In this document: positions 9,376 through 15,920 of the stretch, piece by piece | Position numbering within the stretch: the stretch's first letter is position 1 | Layout: each line of letters begins with the position of its first letter | NCBI GenBank assembly: GCA_002340095.1 | Contig: DDKS01000026.1 | Location: forward strand, 587-39,019 | DNA from: Betaproteobacteria bacterium UBA2592 | GTDB taxonomy: Bacteria > Pseudomonadota > Gammaproteobacteria > Burkholderiales > Rhodocyclaceae | Length of the DNA: 38,433 bases | Direction: 5' to 3' | The notes under the pieces: model-generated | What the model was told of the DNA's origin: nothing | The model's input: the letters and a program-made list of their open reading frames with translations, nothing else | Databases searched by the model: none | Position numbers and translations under genes: made by a program

Positions 9376-10500
9376 ATGTTTGGTTTGTTTAGCCCCCGCC
9401 AGGATCCCGTCGCCCTGGCCCGCATCGCGACCCTGGAACAGGAAAACGCCGCCCTGACCAGCCGCCTGCACGAGTTGGAAAACCAGGTCCGCGATGCTGA
9501 AAACCGCTGCAATTCCGCCCTGTGCGTCACCCAGGGCTGGGAGCACCTGCTCAAGAACCTGGAAAACTTCGGCAGCAGCCTGGGACTCTCCCAGCAGACG
9601 CTCGCCGTTCTGGCCAACGAACTGAAAGAGGAAAAAGCCCAGGCGGTGCAAGCTGCCGATGTTTCCGCCGCGAGCCGTGACCTGATGCAGACCATCAGCC
9701 AGGACCTCTCCTTGCTGGCGGAGGAGTCCCGCCAGACCATGGCGATTGTCGACGGCCTCAACACCAGCACGGAACAGATCGGCAGCATTCTTTCCCTGAT
9801 CAAGGAGATCGCCGATCAGACCAACCTGCTGGCCTTGAATGCCGCCATCGAGGCAGCCCGGGCCGGGGAAGCCGGCCGGGGCTTTGCCGTGGTGGCCGAC
9901 GAGGTGCGAAAACTAGCCGAACGCACGAGCAAGGCCACCAACGACATCTCCAGCCTGGTGAACAACATCCAGCGGGATACCGGCAATGCCCATGCGAGCA
10001 TGGAACACCTGGCCCGGATGTCGGCCAATTTCGGCGCCAACGGTGCCGAAGCAGCCCAGCGCACCGAAGGCATCATCGACCTGTCCCGCAAGATGGAGTA
10101 CGCCATCGCCGTGGCCGCCCTGCGCAGCTTCACGGAACTGGCCAAGATGGACCACCTGGTGTTCAAGTTCGAAATCTACAAAGTGTTCATCGGCGTCTCC
10201 GACAAGCGGCCCGACGACTTTGCCAACCATTGCATGTGCCGCCTGGGCAAGTGGTACTACGAGGGAGAAGGCAAACAGTGCTTCTCCCGCCTGGACGGCT
10301 ATGCGGCCATGGAAAAACCCCATATCGCCGTGCACCAGTACGGCCGGGAAGCCGTCGAAAAGCTTTACGCCGGGGACTTCTCCGGCGGTGCCGATTGCGT
10401 CGCCCGCATGGAAGCCGCGAGCATCGAGGTACTCGAATGCCTGGAGCGCATGGCCAGGGCCGGCGCGAGCAACCCTGACATCCTCTGCGTCGAACACTGA
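9376..10500 (+). CDS. soluble methyl-accepting chemotaxis protein with C-terminal CZB zinc domain
   Basis: Cytoplasmic chemoreceptor of 374 residues with no transmembrane segment. Residues about 12-50 form a coiled coil. Residues about 100-235 are the receptor signalling hairpin, whose tip IADQTNLLALNAAIEAARAG contacts CheA/CheW. The C-terminus (about 245-360) is a CZB domain with likely zinc ligands His260 (KMDHL), Cys288 (CRLGKWYYEGEG), His316 and His320 (EKPHIAVH). Family members bind zinc and can sense hypochlorite or zinc through the Cys; TlpD of Helicobacter and DgcZ of E. coli are precedents. The start at 9376 has AGGGAG eight bases upstream. The role in this organism is inferred from the family. 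It lies between folK/DUF486 and panB. Confidence 0.92.
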   Translation: MFGLFSPRQDPVALARIATLEQENAALTSRLHELENQVRDAENRCNSALCVTQGWEHLLKNLENFGSSLGLSQQTLAVLANELKEEKAQAVQAADVSAASRDLMQTISQDLSLLAEESRQTMAIVDGLNTSTEQIGSILSLIKEIADQTNLLALNAAIEAARAGEAGRGFAVVADEVRKLAERTSKATNDISSLVNNIQRDTGNAHASMEHLARMSANFGANGAEAAQRTEGIIDLSRKMEYAIAVAALRSFTELAKMDHLVFKFEIYKVFIGVSDKRPDDFANHCMCRLGKWYYEGEGKQCFSRLDGYAAMEKPHIAVHQYGREAVEKLYAGDFSGGADCVARMEAASIEVLECLERMARAGASNPDILCVEH

Positions 10501-10547
10501 AAGGCTTTCGCTGTTAGGATATGGCCCCCGACTTTCCGGAACCCCCC

Positions 10548-11360
10548 ATGTCAGTCCAGACCCCCCTCCGTCGCCTGACCCAGCTGGACCTGGCCAAGAT
10601 GCGCCAGGCCGGCGATAAGATCGCCATGCTGACCTGCTACGACGCCAGTTTTGCCCAGTTGCTGGACGAACAGGGCGTGGATGTCCTGCTGATCGGCGAC
10701 TCCCTTGGCATGGTGCTGCAAGGTCTCGACTCCACCCTGCCCGTCACCCTGGAGCACATGGCCTATCACACCGCCGCCGTGGCCCGGGGCTCCCGCCGCG
10801 CCCTGGTGCTCACCGACATGCCCTTCGGCACCTCCCAGATCAGCCCCGAGGAGACTTTCCGCAATGCGGCCCGGCTCATGGCCGCCGGGGCCCAGATGGT
10901 CAAGCTCGAAGGCGGCACCGAAATGGCGGCCACGGTGGAATTCCTCACCCGGCGCGGCATCCCCGTCTGCGGCCACATCGGTCTCACACCCCAGTCCGTG
11001 CACCAGTTGGGCGGCTACCGGGTCCAGGGCCGGGATGACGCCGATGCCCGAAAGCTCGTCCAGGACGCCCAGACCCTGGAGGCGGCCGGTGCCACCCTGA
11101 TCGTCCTGGAGGCCATTCCCGCCCCCCTGGCCGCCGAAGTCACTCGCCAGCTGCACATCCCCACCATCGGCATCGGTGCGGGCGCGGAAACCTCCGGCCA
11201 GGTGCTGGTGCTGCACGACATGCTGCACATCACTTCCGGCCGGAAGCCCCGCTTCGTCAAGAACTTCATGGCCGGCGCCCCCGACATCCAGGGAGCCATC
11301 GCCGCCTACGTCAGCCAAGTCAAGGCCGGCACCTTCCCGGGCCCGGAGCACACCTACTGA
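10548..11360 (+). CDS. panB: 3-methyl-2-oxobutanoate hydroxymethyltransferase
   Basis: First step of pantothenate synthesis: adds a hydroxymethyl group from methylene-tetrahydrofolate to ketoisovalerate to give ketopantoate. The 270-residue product has MLTCYDASFAQLLDE, the Mg2+-binding LIGDSLGMVLQG and VKLEGG, and IPTIGIGAGAETSGQVLV. The start MSVQTPLRRLTQLDL at 10548 fits family length; an in-frame ATG at 10521 preceded by TAGGAT is the alternative. panC begins seven bases downstream. It uses a folate cofactor, which links it to nearby folK. Confidence 0.96.
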   Translation: MSVQTPLRRLTQLDLAKMRQAGDKIAMLTCYDASFAQLLDEQGVDVLLIGDSLGMVLQGLDSTLPVTLEHMAYHTAAVARGSRRALVLTDMPFGTSQISPEETFRNAARLMAAGAQMVKLEGGTEMAATVEFLTRRGIPVCGHIGLTPQSVHQLGGYRVQGRDDADARKLVQDAQTLEAAGATLIVLEAIPAPLAAEVTRQLHIPTIGIGAGAETSGQVLVLHDMLHITSGRKPRFVKNFMAGAPDIQGAIAAYVSQVKAGTFPGPEHTY

Positions 11361-11366
11361 CCCCCC

Positions 11367-12194
11367 ATGGAAATCCATCACAGCATCCCTGCCCTGCGCC
11401 AGGCACTCCAAGAGCGTGGCCGCATCGCCTTCGTCCCCACCATGGGCAACCTGCACGAAGGGCACCTCACCCTCATGCGCGCCGCCCGGGAGCACGGCGA
11501 CACGGTGGTCGCCAGCATCTTCGTCAACCGGCTCCAGTTCGGGCCCGGCGAAGATTTCGACAAGTATCCGCGCACCCTGGCCGCCGACTGCGACCAGCTA
11601 CGGGCAGCCGGAGTGGATGTCTTGTTTGCCCCCACGGAGCAGGACCTCTACCCGGAGCCGCAGACCTTCTTCGTCGAACCCCCGGATCTGCAGCACCTGC
11701 TGGAAGGCGCCTTCCGGCCCGGCCATTTCCGGGGCGTCGCCACGGTGGTGCTCAAGCTCTTCAACTGCGTCCAGCCCCAGGCGGCCCTGTTCGGCAAGAA
11801 GGACTACCAGCAGCTGATGGTGATCCGCGCCATGGCCGCACAGCTGGCCCTGCCGATCCGGATTGTCGGGATCGATACGGTCCGGGCCGCAGACGGCCTT
11901 GCCCTCTCCTCCCGCAATGGCTACCTTGCCCCGCCCGAGCGGGCGGAGGCGCCGCGCCTTTACCGGACCCTGCAGACCCTGCGCCAGCGCCTGCTGCAAG
12001 AAGGCATCGAAGCCGTGCCCCGGCTGGAAAAGGAAGCCGCAGCCAGCCTGGACGAACATGGCTGGCAGACCGACTATGTTGCGGTGCGACAACAGGCGGG
12101 CCTGCTCCCCCCCACGGCTGCGGGGCAGCCCCTGGTGATTCTTGCTGCAGCGCGTCTGGGCTCGACCCGGCTGATCGACAACCTTGAGGTTTGA
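11367..12194 (+). CDS. panC: pantothenate synthetase
   Basis: ATP-dependent condensation of pantoate with beta-alanine via pantoyl adenylate. The 275-residue cytoplasmic enzyme has the HIGH-like element PTMGNLHEGH, FVNRLQFGPGEDFDKYPR, the FGKKDYQQL segment and the KMSKS-equivalent LALSSRNGYL. It follows panB closely; panD, which supplies beta-alanine, is 99 bases further on behind its own promoter. Confidence 0.97.
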   Translation: MEIHHSIPALRQALQERGRIAFVPTMGNLHEGHLTLMRAAREHGDTVVASIFVNRLQFGPGEDFDKYPRTLAADCDQLRAAGVDVLFAPTEQDLYPEPQTFFVEPPDLQHLLEGAFRPGHFRGVATVVLKLFNCVQPQAALFGKKDYQQLMVIRAMAAQLALPIRIVGIDTVRAADGLALSSRNGYLAPPERAEAPRLYRTLQTLRQRLLQEGIEAVPRLEKEAAASLDEHGWQTDYVAVRQQAGLLPPTAAGQPLVILAAARLGSTRLIDNLEV

Positions 12195-12231
12195 GCCGTT
12201 TTTCTTCGTCCCCAAGCCCGGAATTGCATGT

Positions 12232-12259
12232 TTGACAGCAGGGATTTAGCCGCTACAAT
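12232..12259 (+). promoter_or_regulatory. sigma-70 promoter of panD
   Basis: TTGACA (12232-12237), a 16-base spacer and TACAAT (12254-12259), close to the housekeeping consensus. It lies 34-65 bases before the panD ATG, in the gap after panC. panD can therefore be transcribed apart from panBC, giving a leader of about 28 bases. Confidence 0.78.
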
Positions 12260-12293
12260 GCGGGTCCCCCAACACCTTGTGACGGATGACGCC

Positions 12294-12677
12294 ATGCAAA
12301 GAATCATGCTCAAGTCCAAGCTGCATCGGGTAACCGCTACCCATGCCGAACTGCATTACGAGGGTTCCTGCGCCATTGACGAGGATCTGCTGGACGCTGC
12401 CGACATCAAGGAATACGAGCAGATCGACATCTGGAACATCAACAATGGCGAGCGCTTCACCACCTACGCCATCCGTGCCGAACGGGGCTCCGGCACCATC
12501 TCCGTGAACGGCTCCGCCGCCCGCAAGGCCGCCCCGGGGGATCTCCTGATCATCGCCAGCTTCGTCAGCCTGAGCGAACTGGAAGTCGCCAAGCACGAAC
12601 CCAGACTGGTCTACGCGGACGCCAACAACCGCATCTCCCACACCAGCCACCAGCTTCCGGTCCAGGCCGCCGCCTGA
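12294..12677 (+). CDS. panD: aspartate 1-decarboxylase proenzyme
   Basis: Makes beta-alanine from aspartate for pantothenate. The 127-residue proenzyme self-cleaves between Gly24 and Ser25 (HYEGSCAID) to form a pyruvoyl group; counting from the ATG at 12294 (MQRIMLKSKLHRVTATHAEL) puts the site exactly at 24/25 as in E. coli, which decides the start. Lys9, Arg54-region and the NGSAARKA segment are typical. It has its own promoter and an intrinsic terminator 24 bases after the stop. No PanM-like partner is visible. Confidence 0.97.
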   Translation: MQRIMLKSKLHRVTATHAELHYEGSCAIDEDLLDAADIKEYEQIDIWNINNGERFTTYAIRAERGSGTISVNGSAARKAAPGDLLIIASFVSLSELEVAKHEPRLVYADANNRISHTSHQLPVQAAA

Positions 12678-12700
12678 CCCCGCCCGGCGCCGCATCTCGA

Positions 12701-12734
12701 AAGCCCGGCATTGCGCCTGCAGTGCCGGGCTTTT
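12701..12734 (+). terminator. intrinsic terminator of panD
   Basis: Perfect 10-base-pair stem AAGCCCGGCA/TGCCGGGCTT with a 12-base loop, running into four T, beginning 24 bases after the panD stop. Confidence 0.8.
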
Positions 12735-12791
12735 GCATGGCTAGATACAAGGGGAACAGGCCCGCCCCCCGGCCCCCTCCCCGAGGGCCGC

Positions 12792-12822
12792 AAAAAAAAC
12801 GCGACTCACGGGGAGTCGCGTT
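12792..12822 (-). terminator. minus-strand intrinsic terminator (sRNA candidate)
   Basis: Perfect 10-base-pair stem (12798-12807 with 12813-12822) and a five-base loop; read on the minus strand it ends in eight T. No protein gene on the minus strand leads into it, so it belongs to a non-coding transcript. Confidence 0.8.
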
Positions 12823-12894
12823 AAATCCACACCAAAGGAGGAGGGTGGAGGAGACAAGGGTCGAAACAAACGATTCCACCGCCGCTGTTTCGTT
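12792..12894 (-). ncRNA. candidate trans-acting small RNA with CU-rich anti-Shine-Dalgarno stretches
   Basis: Predicted transcript of about 103 bases on the minus strand. A promoter-like pair lies just upstream: TTGCCG (12929-12924), a 17-base spacer and GATAAT (12906-12901), placing the start near 12894. Just after the start is a 7-base-pair stem, CGAAACA/TGTTTCG (12892-12886 with 12868-12862). An unpaired-looking segment follows (about 12861-12832) with two CTCCTCC copies, complementary to ribosome-binding sites. The strong terminator hairpin with a U-tract ends it. This layout (5' hairpin, CU-rich single strand, terminator) is typical of bacterial sRNAs that pair with mRNA start regions. 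I do not recognise a named family; expression is unproven. Confidence 0.6.
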
Positions 12895-12900
12895 GGGTGA

Positions 12901-12929
12901 ATTATCCAGAAAAAGAGCGGCATCGGCAA
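12901..12929 (-). promoter_or_regulatory. candidate promoter of the small RNA
   Basis: On the minus strand TTGCCG at 12929-12924, spacer of 17 and GATAAT at 12906-12901 (five of six bases of the -10 consensus). Its position fits an RNA that ends at the 12792 terminator. Confidence 0.5.
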
Positions 12930-13163
12930 CAGGTTTTGTGCGCCGCACAAGCTGCGGCAGAATGCACAAATAAAACAAACTTATCAAGTTTAAGCAACTG
13001 TTTTAAATAAATTAGTTCTGAAAACCGTGAATCATTAAATCATTAATAAACCGAAATCTCCTTGGCATTAAATGCCTGCGGCAAAGAATTTTTTTGCAAC
13101 GCAGCAAAGCAGCAGTCACGACCAGCAGCCCCTTCCCAAGAGTCGGGCCGCTACGCCCCCTGC
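12930..13163 (+). other. AT-rich intergenic segment upstream of the OsmC gene
   Basis: Part of the one long gene-free stretch (12678-13197). From about 12960 to 13110 the base composition drops sharply in GC compared with flanking DNA. It contains short inverted repeats (TTGTGC...GCACAA near 12935-12950, AACTT-ATC-AAGTT near 12979, GGCATTAAATGCC near 13063), a direct repeat of ATCATTAA and a run of seven T near 13089. No open frame here looks like a gene. Confidence 0.6.
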
Positions 13164-13169
13164 TAAAAT
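13164..13169 (+). promoter_or_regulatory. candidate -10 element of the OsmC gene
   Basis: TAAAAT 29 bases before the OsmC ATG; no clear -35 element. A good ribosome site (AGGAGA) follows at about 13184. Confidence 0.35.
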
Positions 13170-13197
13170 GGCGGCTGATCATCAGGAGACGATTGAA

Positions 13198-13626
13198 ATG
13201 CAATGCACCGTGAAATGGATGGGTGCCGACAGCGGCATGTCCTTTGTCGCCGAGACCGGCAGCGGCCACATGGTGGCCATGGATGGCGCCCCCGAAGCGG
13301 GGGGGCGCAATCTGGCCCCCCGTCCCATGGAAATGCTGCTGGCCGGCACCGGCGGATGCACCGCCTTCGATGTGGTGATGATCCTGAAAAAGGGACGGCA
13401 TCAGGTGGAAGGCTGCGATGTGCGCCTGGAAGCGGAACGGGCCGAGACGGACCCCAAGGTGTTCACCCGCATCCACTTCCATTTCCGGGTGGTGGGCCGC
13501 AACCTCAAGCCGGAAGCCGTGGCCCGAGCCATCGACCTGTCCAAGGACAAGTACTGCTCGGCTTCCATCATGCTGGGCAAGACAGCCGAGATCACCCACG
13601 ACTTCGAGATCGTCGAAGCCGGCTGA
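13198..13626 (+). CDS. OsmC/Ohr family protein (YhfA-like)
   Basis: Small redox protein of 142 residues of the OsmC family, whose better-known members reduce organic hydroperoxides through two cysteines. Both are here: Cys54 in GGCTAFDVV and Cys120 in KYCSAS. The sequence style (MQCTVKWMGADSG at the start, PRPMEMLLAGTGGC, KDKYCSASIMLGKTAEITHDFEI) is closest to the E. coli YhfA branch, whose substrate is unknown, rather than OsmC or Ohr proper. The start has AGGAGA eight bases upstream. It converges on coq7 with a gap of only six bases. Confidence 0.9.
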   Translation: MQCTVKWMGADSGMSFVAETGSGHMVAMDGAPEAGGRNLAPRPMEMLLAGTGGCTAFDVVMILKKGRHQVEGCDVRLEAERAETDPKVFTRIHFHFRVVGRNLKPEAVARAIDLSKDKYCSASIMLGKTAEITHDFEIVEAG

Positions 13627-13632
13627 GCTGCC

Positions 13633-14259
13633 TCAGATGCGGTAAGCCACCTGCGTCATCACCCGGGCCGAAAGCTTCATCAGCCGCTGCACGAGCCCCG
13701 GCAACGGGGCCGCGCCAAGCCGCACGGCCGTATCGGCGTGCTTGACCTCATCCACCTTCATCTGTTCGAGGATGGCCCGGGATTTCTGGTCCTGGACCGG
13801 CAGCCTGACCAGATGCCCATCCAGGTGAGCCTCCACCTGGCGTTCCGTTTCGGCCAGGAAGCCCAGGTTCCACTTGTCGCCACAGCGGCCCGCAGCCACG
13901 CCGATGGCCAGGGCGCCCGCGTACCAGAGGGGATTGAGCAGACTCTTGCGCCCCCCCAGTTCACGGATGCGCTGCTCGGTCCAGGCCAGATGCTCGGTTT
14001 CCTCGTGGGCAGCCTCCTCCAGGGAAGCGCGCAGATGCGCGGAAGAGGAGGTCATGGCCTGCCCCTGGTAGAGGGCCTGGGCACAGACCTCACCCACGTG
14101 GTTGATGCGCATGAGGGCCGCCACATGACGCCGCTCGGATTCGCTCATCTCAGCCTCGGGGCACTGCGCCCCGGGCACCGGCCGTACGCTGCGGGCCTCG
14201 GCGAAAACCGTGCGCAGCCCTTTATCGAATTCCACGATCAGCCCGTCGATCCAGTTCAT
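13633..14259 (-). CDS. coq7: 3-demethoxyubiquinol 3-hydroxylase
   Basis: Di-iron monooxygenase for the last hydroxylation in ubiquinone synthesis, membrane-associated. The 208-residue product carries the duplicated Glu...Glu-x-x-His pattern: Glu57 (INHVGE), Glu87-x-x-His90 (HEETEH), Glu139 and Glu171-x-x-His174 (DEVKH). The ATG at 14259 is preceded by AGGACAGGA; the open frame runs about 75 codons further upstream antisense to the DUF3617 gene and is not used. It is divergent from that gene across 64 bases. It implies aerobic respiration with ubiquinone. Confidence 0.96.
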   Translation of the reverse strand: MNWIDGLIVEFDKGLRTVFAEARSVRPVPGAQCPEAEMSESERRHVAALMRINHVGEVCAQALYQGQAMTSSSAHLRASLEEAAHEETEHLAWTEQRIRELGGRKSLLNPLWYAGALAIGVAAGRCGDKWNLGFLAETERQVEAHLDGHLVRLPVQDQKSRAILEQMKVDEVKHADTAVRLGAAPLPGLVQRLMKLSARVMTQVAYRI

Positions 14260-14323
14260 TTCCTGTCCTTTCAAAGCCATGCCCATGGGGTTATGATCGG
14301 CACTCCATGCCGCAGGAGTCCCC

Positions 14324-14728
14324 ATGAAGAAAACCGTCATCCTCATCGCCGCCCTGGCCCAGCAACCTGCCCTGGCCAGCCAACCGGCCCAGGAAGGGCT
14401 GTGGGAGTACACCACGCAGATGGACATGCCCGGCATGCCCACCCAGCCCATGACCCACCGCGCCTGCCTGAGCCGCCAGGACATGGAAACCGGGCCGGTG
14501 CCGAAGGACCAGAACTGCCAGGTGAAAAACTACAAGCTTTCCGGCCAGACCGCCACCTGGCAGATGGAATGCCAGGGTCCTGACAGGGTGAGCGGCGACG
14601 GCCGGATCACCTTCAAGAGCAACAGCGCCTATGAGGGCGAAACCCGCATGCGCATCCAGCCCCGGGGCGGGACGCCGATGGAGATGAAGCAACGCTTCAG
14701 CGCCCGGCGCCTGGGTGACTGCAAGTAA
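14324..14728 (+). CDS. DUF3617 family exported protein
   Basis: Small secreted or periplasmic protein of 134 residues. Signal peptide about 1-19 (MKKTVILIAALAQQPALAS). The mature part has GLWEYTTQMDMPGMP, typical of DUF3617, and four Cys (about 48, 65, 82 and 133) that could form two disulfides. Function unknown; the family is common in betaproteobacteria. AGGAG lies six bases before the ATG. TATGAT near 14294 could be its -10 element. It converges on the CNP1-like gene with five bases between. Confidence 0.85.
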   Translation: MKKTVILIAALAQQPALASQPAQEGLWEYTTQMDMPGMPTQPMTHRACLSRQDMETGPVPKDQNCQVKNYKLSGQTATWQMECQGPDRVSGDGRITFKSNSAYEGETRMRIQPRGGTPMEMKQRFSARRLGDCK

Positions 14729-14733
14729 GCCCA

Positions 14734-15267
14734 TCAGGGCGTCGGCACGAGGGGACGCCCCTCCTTTTTCAGGCTGCGCAGGATGTCGCCGACCCGGTGG
14801 ACGATCACCCCGTCAGGACAGAGCAGGTCGGTAAACAGTGCCGCATGTTGGCGGTTGGTCACCTGTTCCCGGATACGCACCCATTTCCCGGCCCGGGCTT
14901 CCGCCCAACTGCCATCCGGTCGCCCGGTGGCATAAATGCGCCGCTCCCGGGTCTGGCAGCGCATGCCCTCGTAGGTGATGTTGCGCACCCCGGATTCGCT
15001 CAGGGCCAGGAGCACGTAGCGCACCACCCCGTCACTGCCAACGGAGAGGCTGGCCGTATCCAGGTAGAAGCGATTGGTGGCCGTGGGACTGACATAGAAG
15101 CTGAGGAAATTCTCATCGCGGGGGAAGGCAGGCAGCTGCAGCGGCAGTTCCTCCCAGGGCTTTTCCTCTTCCTCGTCGAAATACGCCTGGGCGTGCGCGA
15201 CCATGGCCGCCGCCCCCAGGGAAAGAAGGAAGAGCACACGGCCCGCCCACTGGATCATGCGCTTCAT
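14734..15267 (-). CDS. CNP1-like family protein
   Basis: Exported protein of 177 residues matching the CNP1-like family, named after a cryptic neisserial protein. Signal peptide about 1-26 (ending VAHAQA), then an acidic stretch (FDEEEEKPWEELP) and the conserved FYVSPTATNRFYLDTASLSVG and YEGMRCQTRERRIYATGRPDGSW. Two Cys may pair. Function unknown. Its ATG overlaps the rppH stop (ATGA), so both are one transcript, an arrangement I associate with betaproteobacteria. Confidence 0.88.
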   Translation of the reverse strand: MKRMIQWAGRVLFLLSLGAAAMVAHAQAYFDEEEEKPWEELPLQLPAFPRDENFLSFYVSPTATNRFYLDTASLSVGSDGVVRYVLLALSESGVRNITYEGMRCQTRERRIYATGRPDGSWAEARAGKWVRIREQVTNRQHAALFTDLLCPDGVIVHRVGDILRSLKKEGRPLVPTP

Positions 15268-15806
15268 GGCCCCTTCTCCCCGGTATCGCGGAGCGGCACG
15301 GCCGGCGCCTCCGGGCGTGGGCGCCGACGCCTGTCGGCATCGAGATAACGCACCAGTTCGTGCAGAGCCTGGGAATAGACCCCCCGCTTGAATTCGATGA
15401 CGCTATCCAGGGGAATCCAGTAATCGTGCCAGCGCCAGGCATCGAATTCGGGATGGGAGCTGGCGCGCAGGGAAACATCGCTATCCCTGCCCACCAGGCG
15501 CAGCAAGAACCAGATCTGCTTTTGCCCCCGGTAGGAACCCCGCCATTCGCGCTTGATCCAGTGCGTCGGCACCTCGTAACGCAACCAGCCCTTGGTCCGC
15601 CCCAGGATGACCACGTGTTCGGGCAACAAGCCCACTTCCTCGTACAACTCCCGGTACATGGCCTGCTCGGGGGTCTCTCCCCGTTTGATGCCACCTTGCG
15701 GAAACTGCCAGGAGTGCTCCCGAATCCGTTTACCCCAGAAAACCTCGTTCTTGGCGTTACAGAGAATGATGCCGACGTTCGGGCGAAAGCCTTCCCTGTC
15801 GAGCAT
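15264..15806 (-). CDS. rppH: RNA pyrophosphohydrolase
   Basis: Nudix hydrolase that removes pyrophosphate from triphosphorylated mRNA 5' ends and so starts RNase E-dependent decay. The 180-residue product begins MLDREGFRPNVGIILCN and has WQFPQGGIKRGETPEQAMYR with the Nudix box at about 38-60 (GGIKRGE...RELYEEVGL), then GQKQIWFLLRLVG as in E. coli RppH. The C-terminal tail is Arg/Pro-rich. AGGAT lies seven bases before the ATG. It is divergent from proS, and together with pcnB gives two mRNA-decay genes in the window. Confidence 0.96.
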   Translation of the reverse strand: MLDREGFRPNVGIILCNAKNEVFWGKRIREHSWQFPQGGIKRGETPEQAMYRELYEEVGLLPEHVVILGRTKGWLRYEVPTHWIKREWRGSYRGQKQIWFLLRLVGRDSDVSLRASSHPEFDAWRWHDYWIPLDSVIEFKRGVYSQALHELVRYLDADRRRRPRPEAPAVPLRDTGEKGP

Positions 15807-15862
15807 AGCTGTATCCTGCTAAATGTTTGGTCGGGACGAATTCTTTCACAACTGGGACGCCC

Positions 15863-15889
15863 TTGCAAAATTGCGGCCCGGTGTAAAAT
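15863..15889 (+). promoter_or_regulatory. candidate promoter of proS
   Basis: TTGCAA (15863-15868) and TAAAAT (15884-15889) separated by 15 bases, shorter than optimal. It sits 32 bases before the proS ATG in the rppH/proS divergent gap. Confidence 0.4.
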
Positions 15890-15920
15890 CCGCCCTCCAG
15901 CGAATACCGGATTCTGTCCC

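Noticed and set aside
12565..12987. Minus-strand open frame of 140 codons over the sRNA region
   Set aside because: It has no ribosome site or family pattern and runs through an intrinsic terminator and antisense to panD; a non-coding RNA explains the signals better.
15360..15920. 187-codon N-terminal extension of proS
   Set aside because: Antisense to rppH; the standard ProRS N-terminus begins at 15921.
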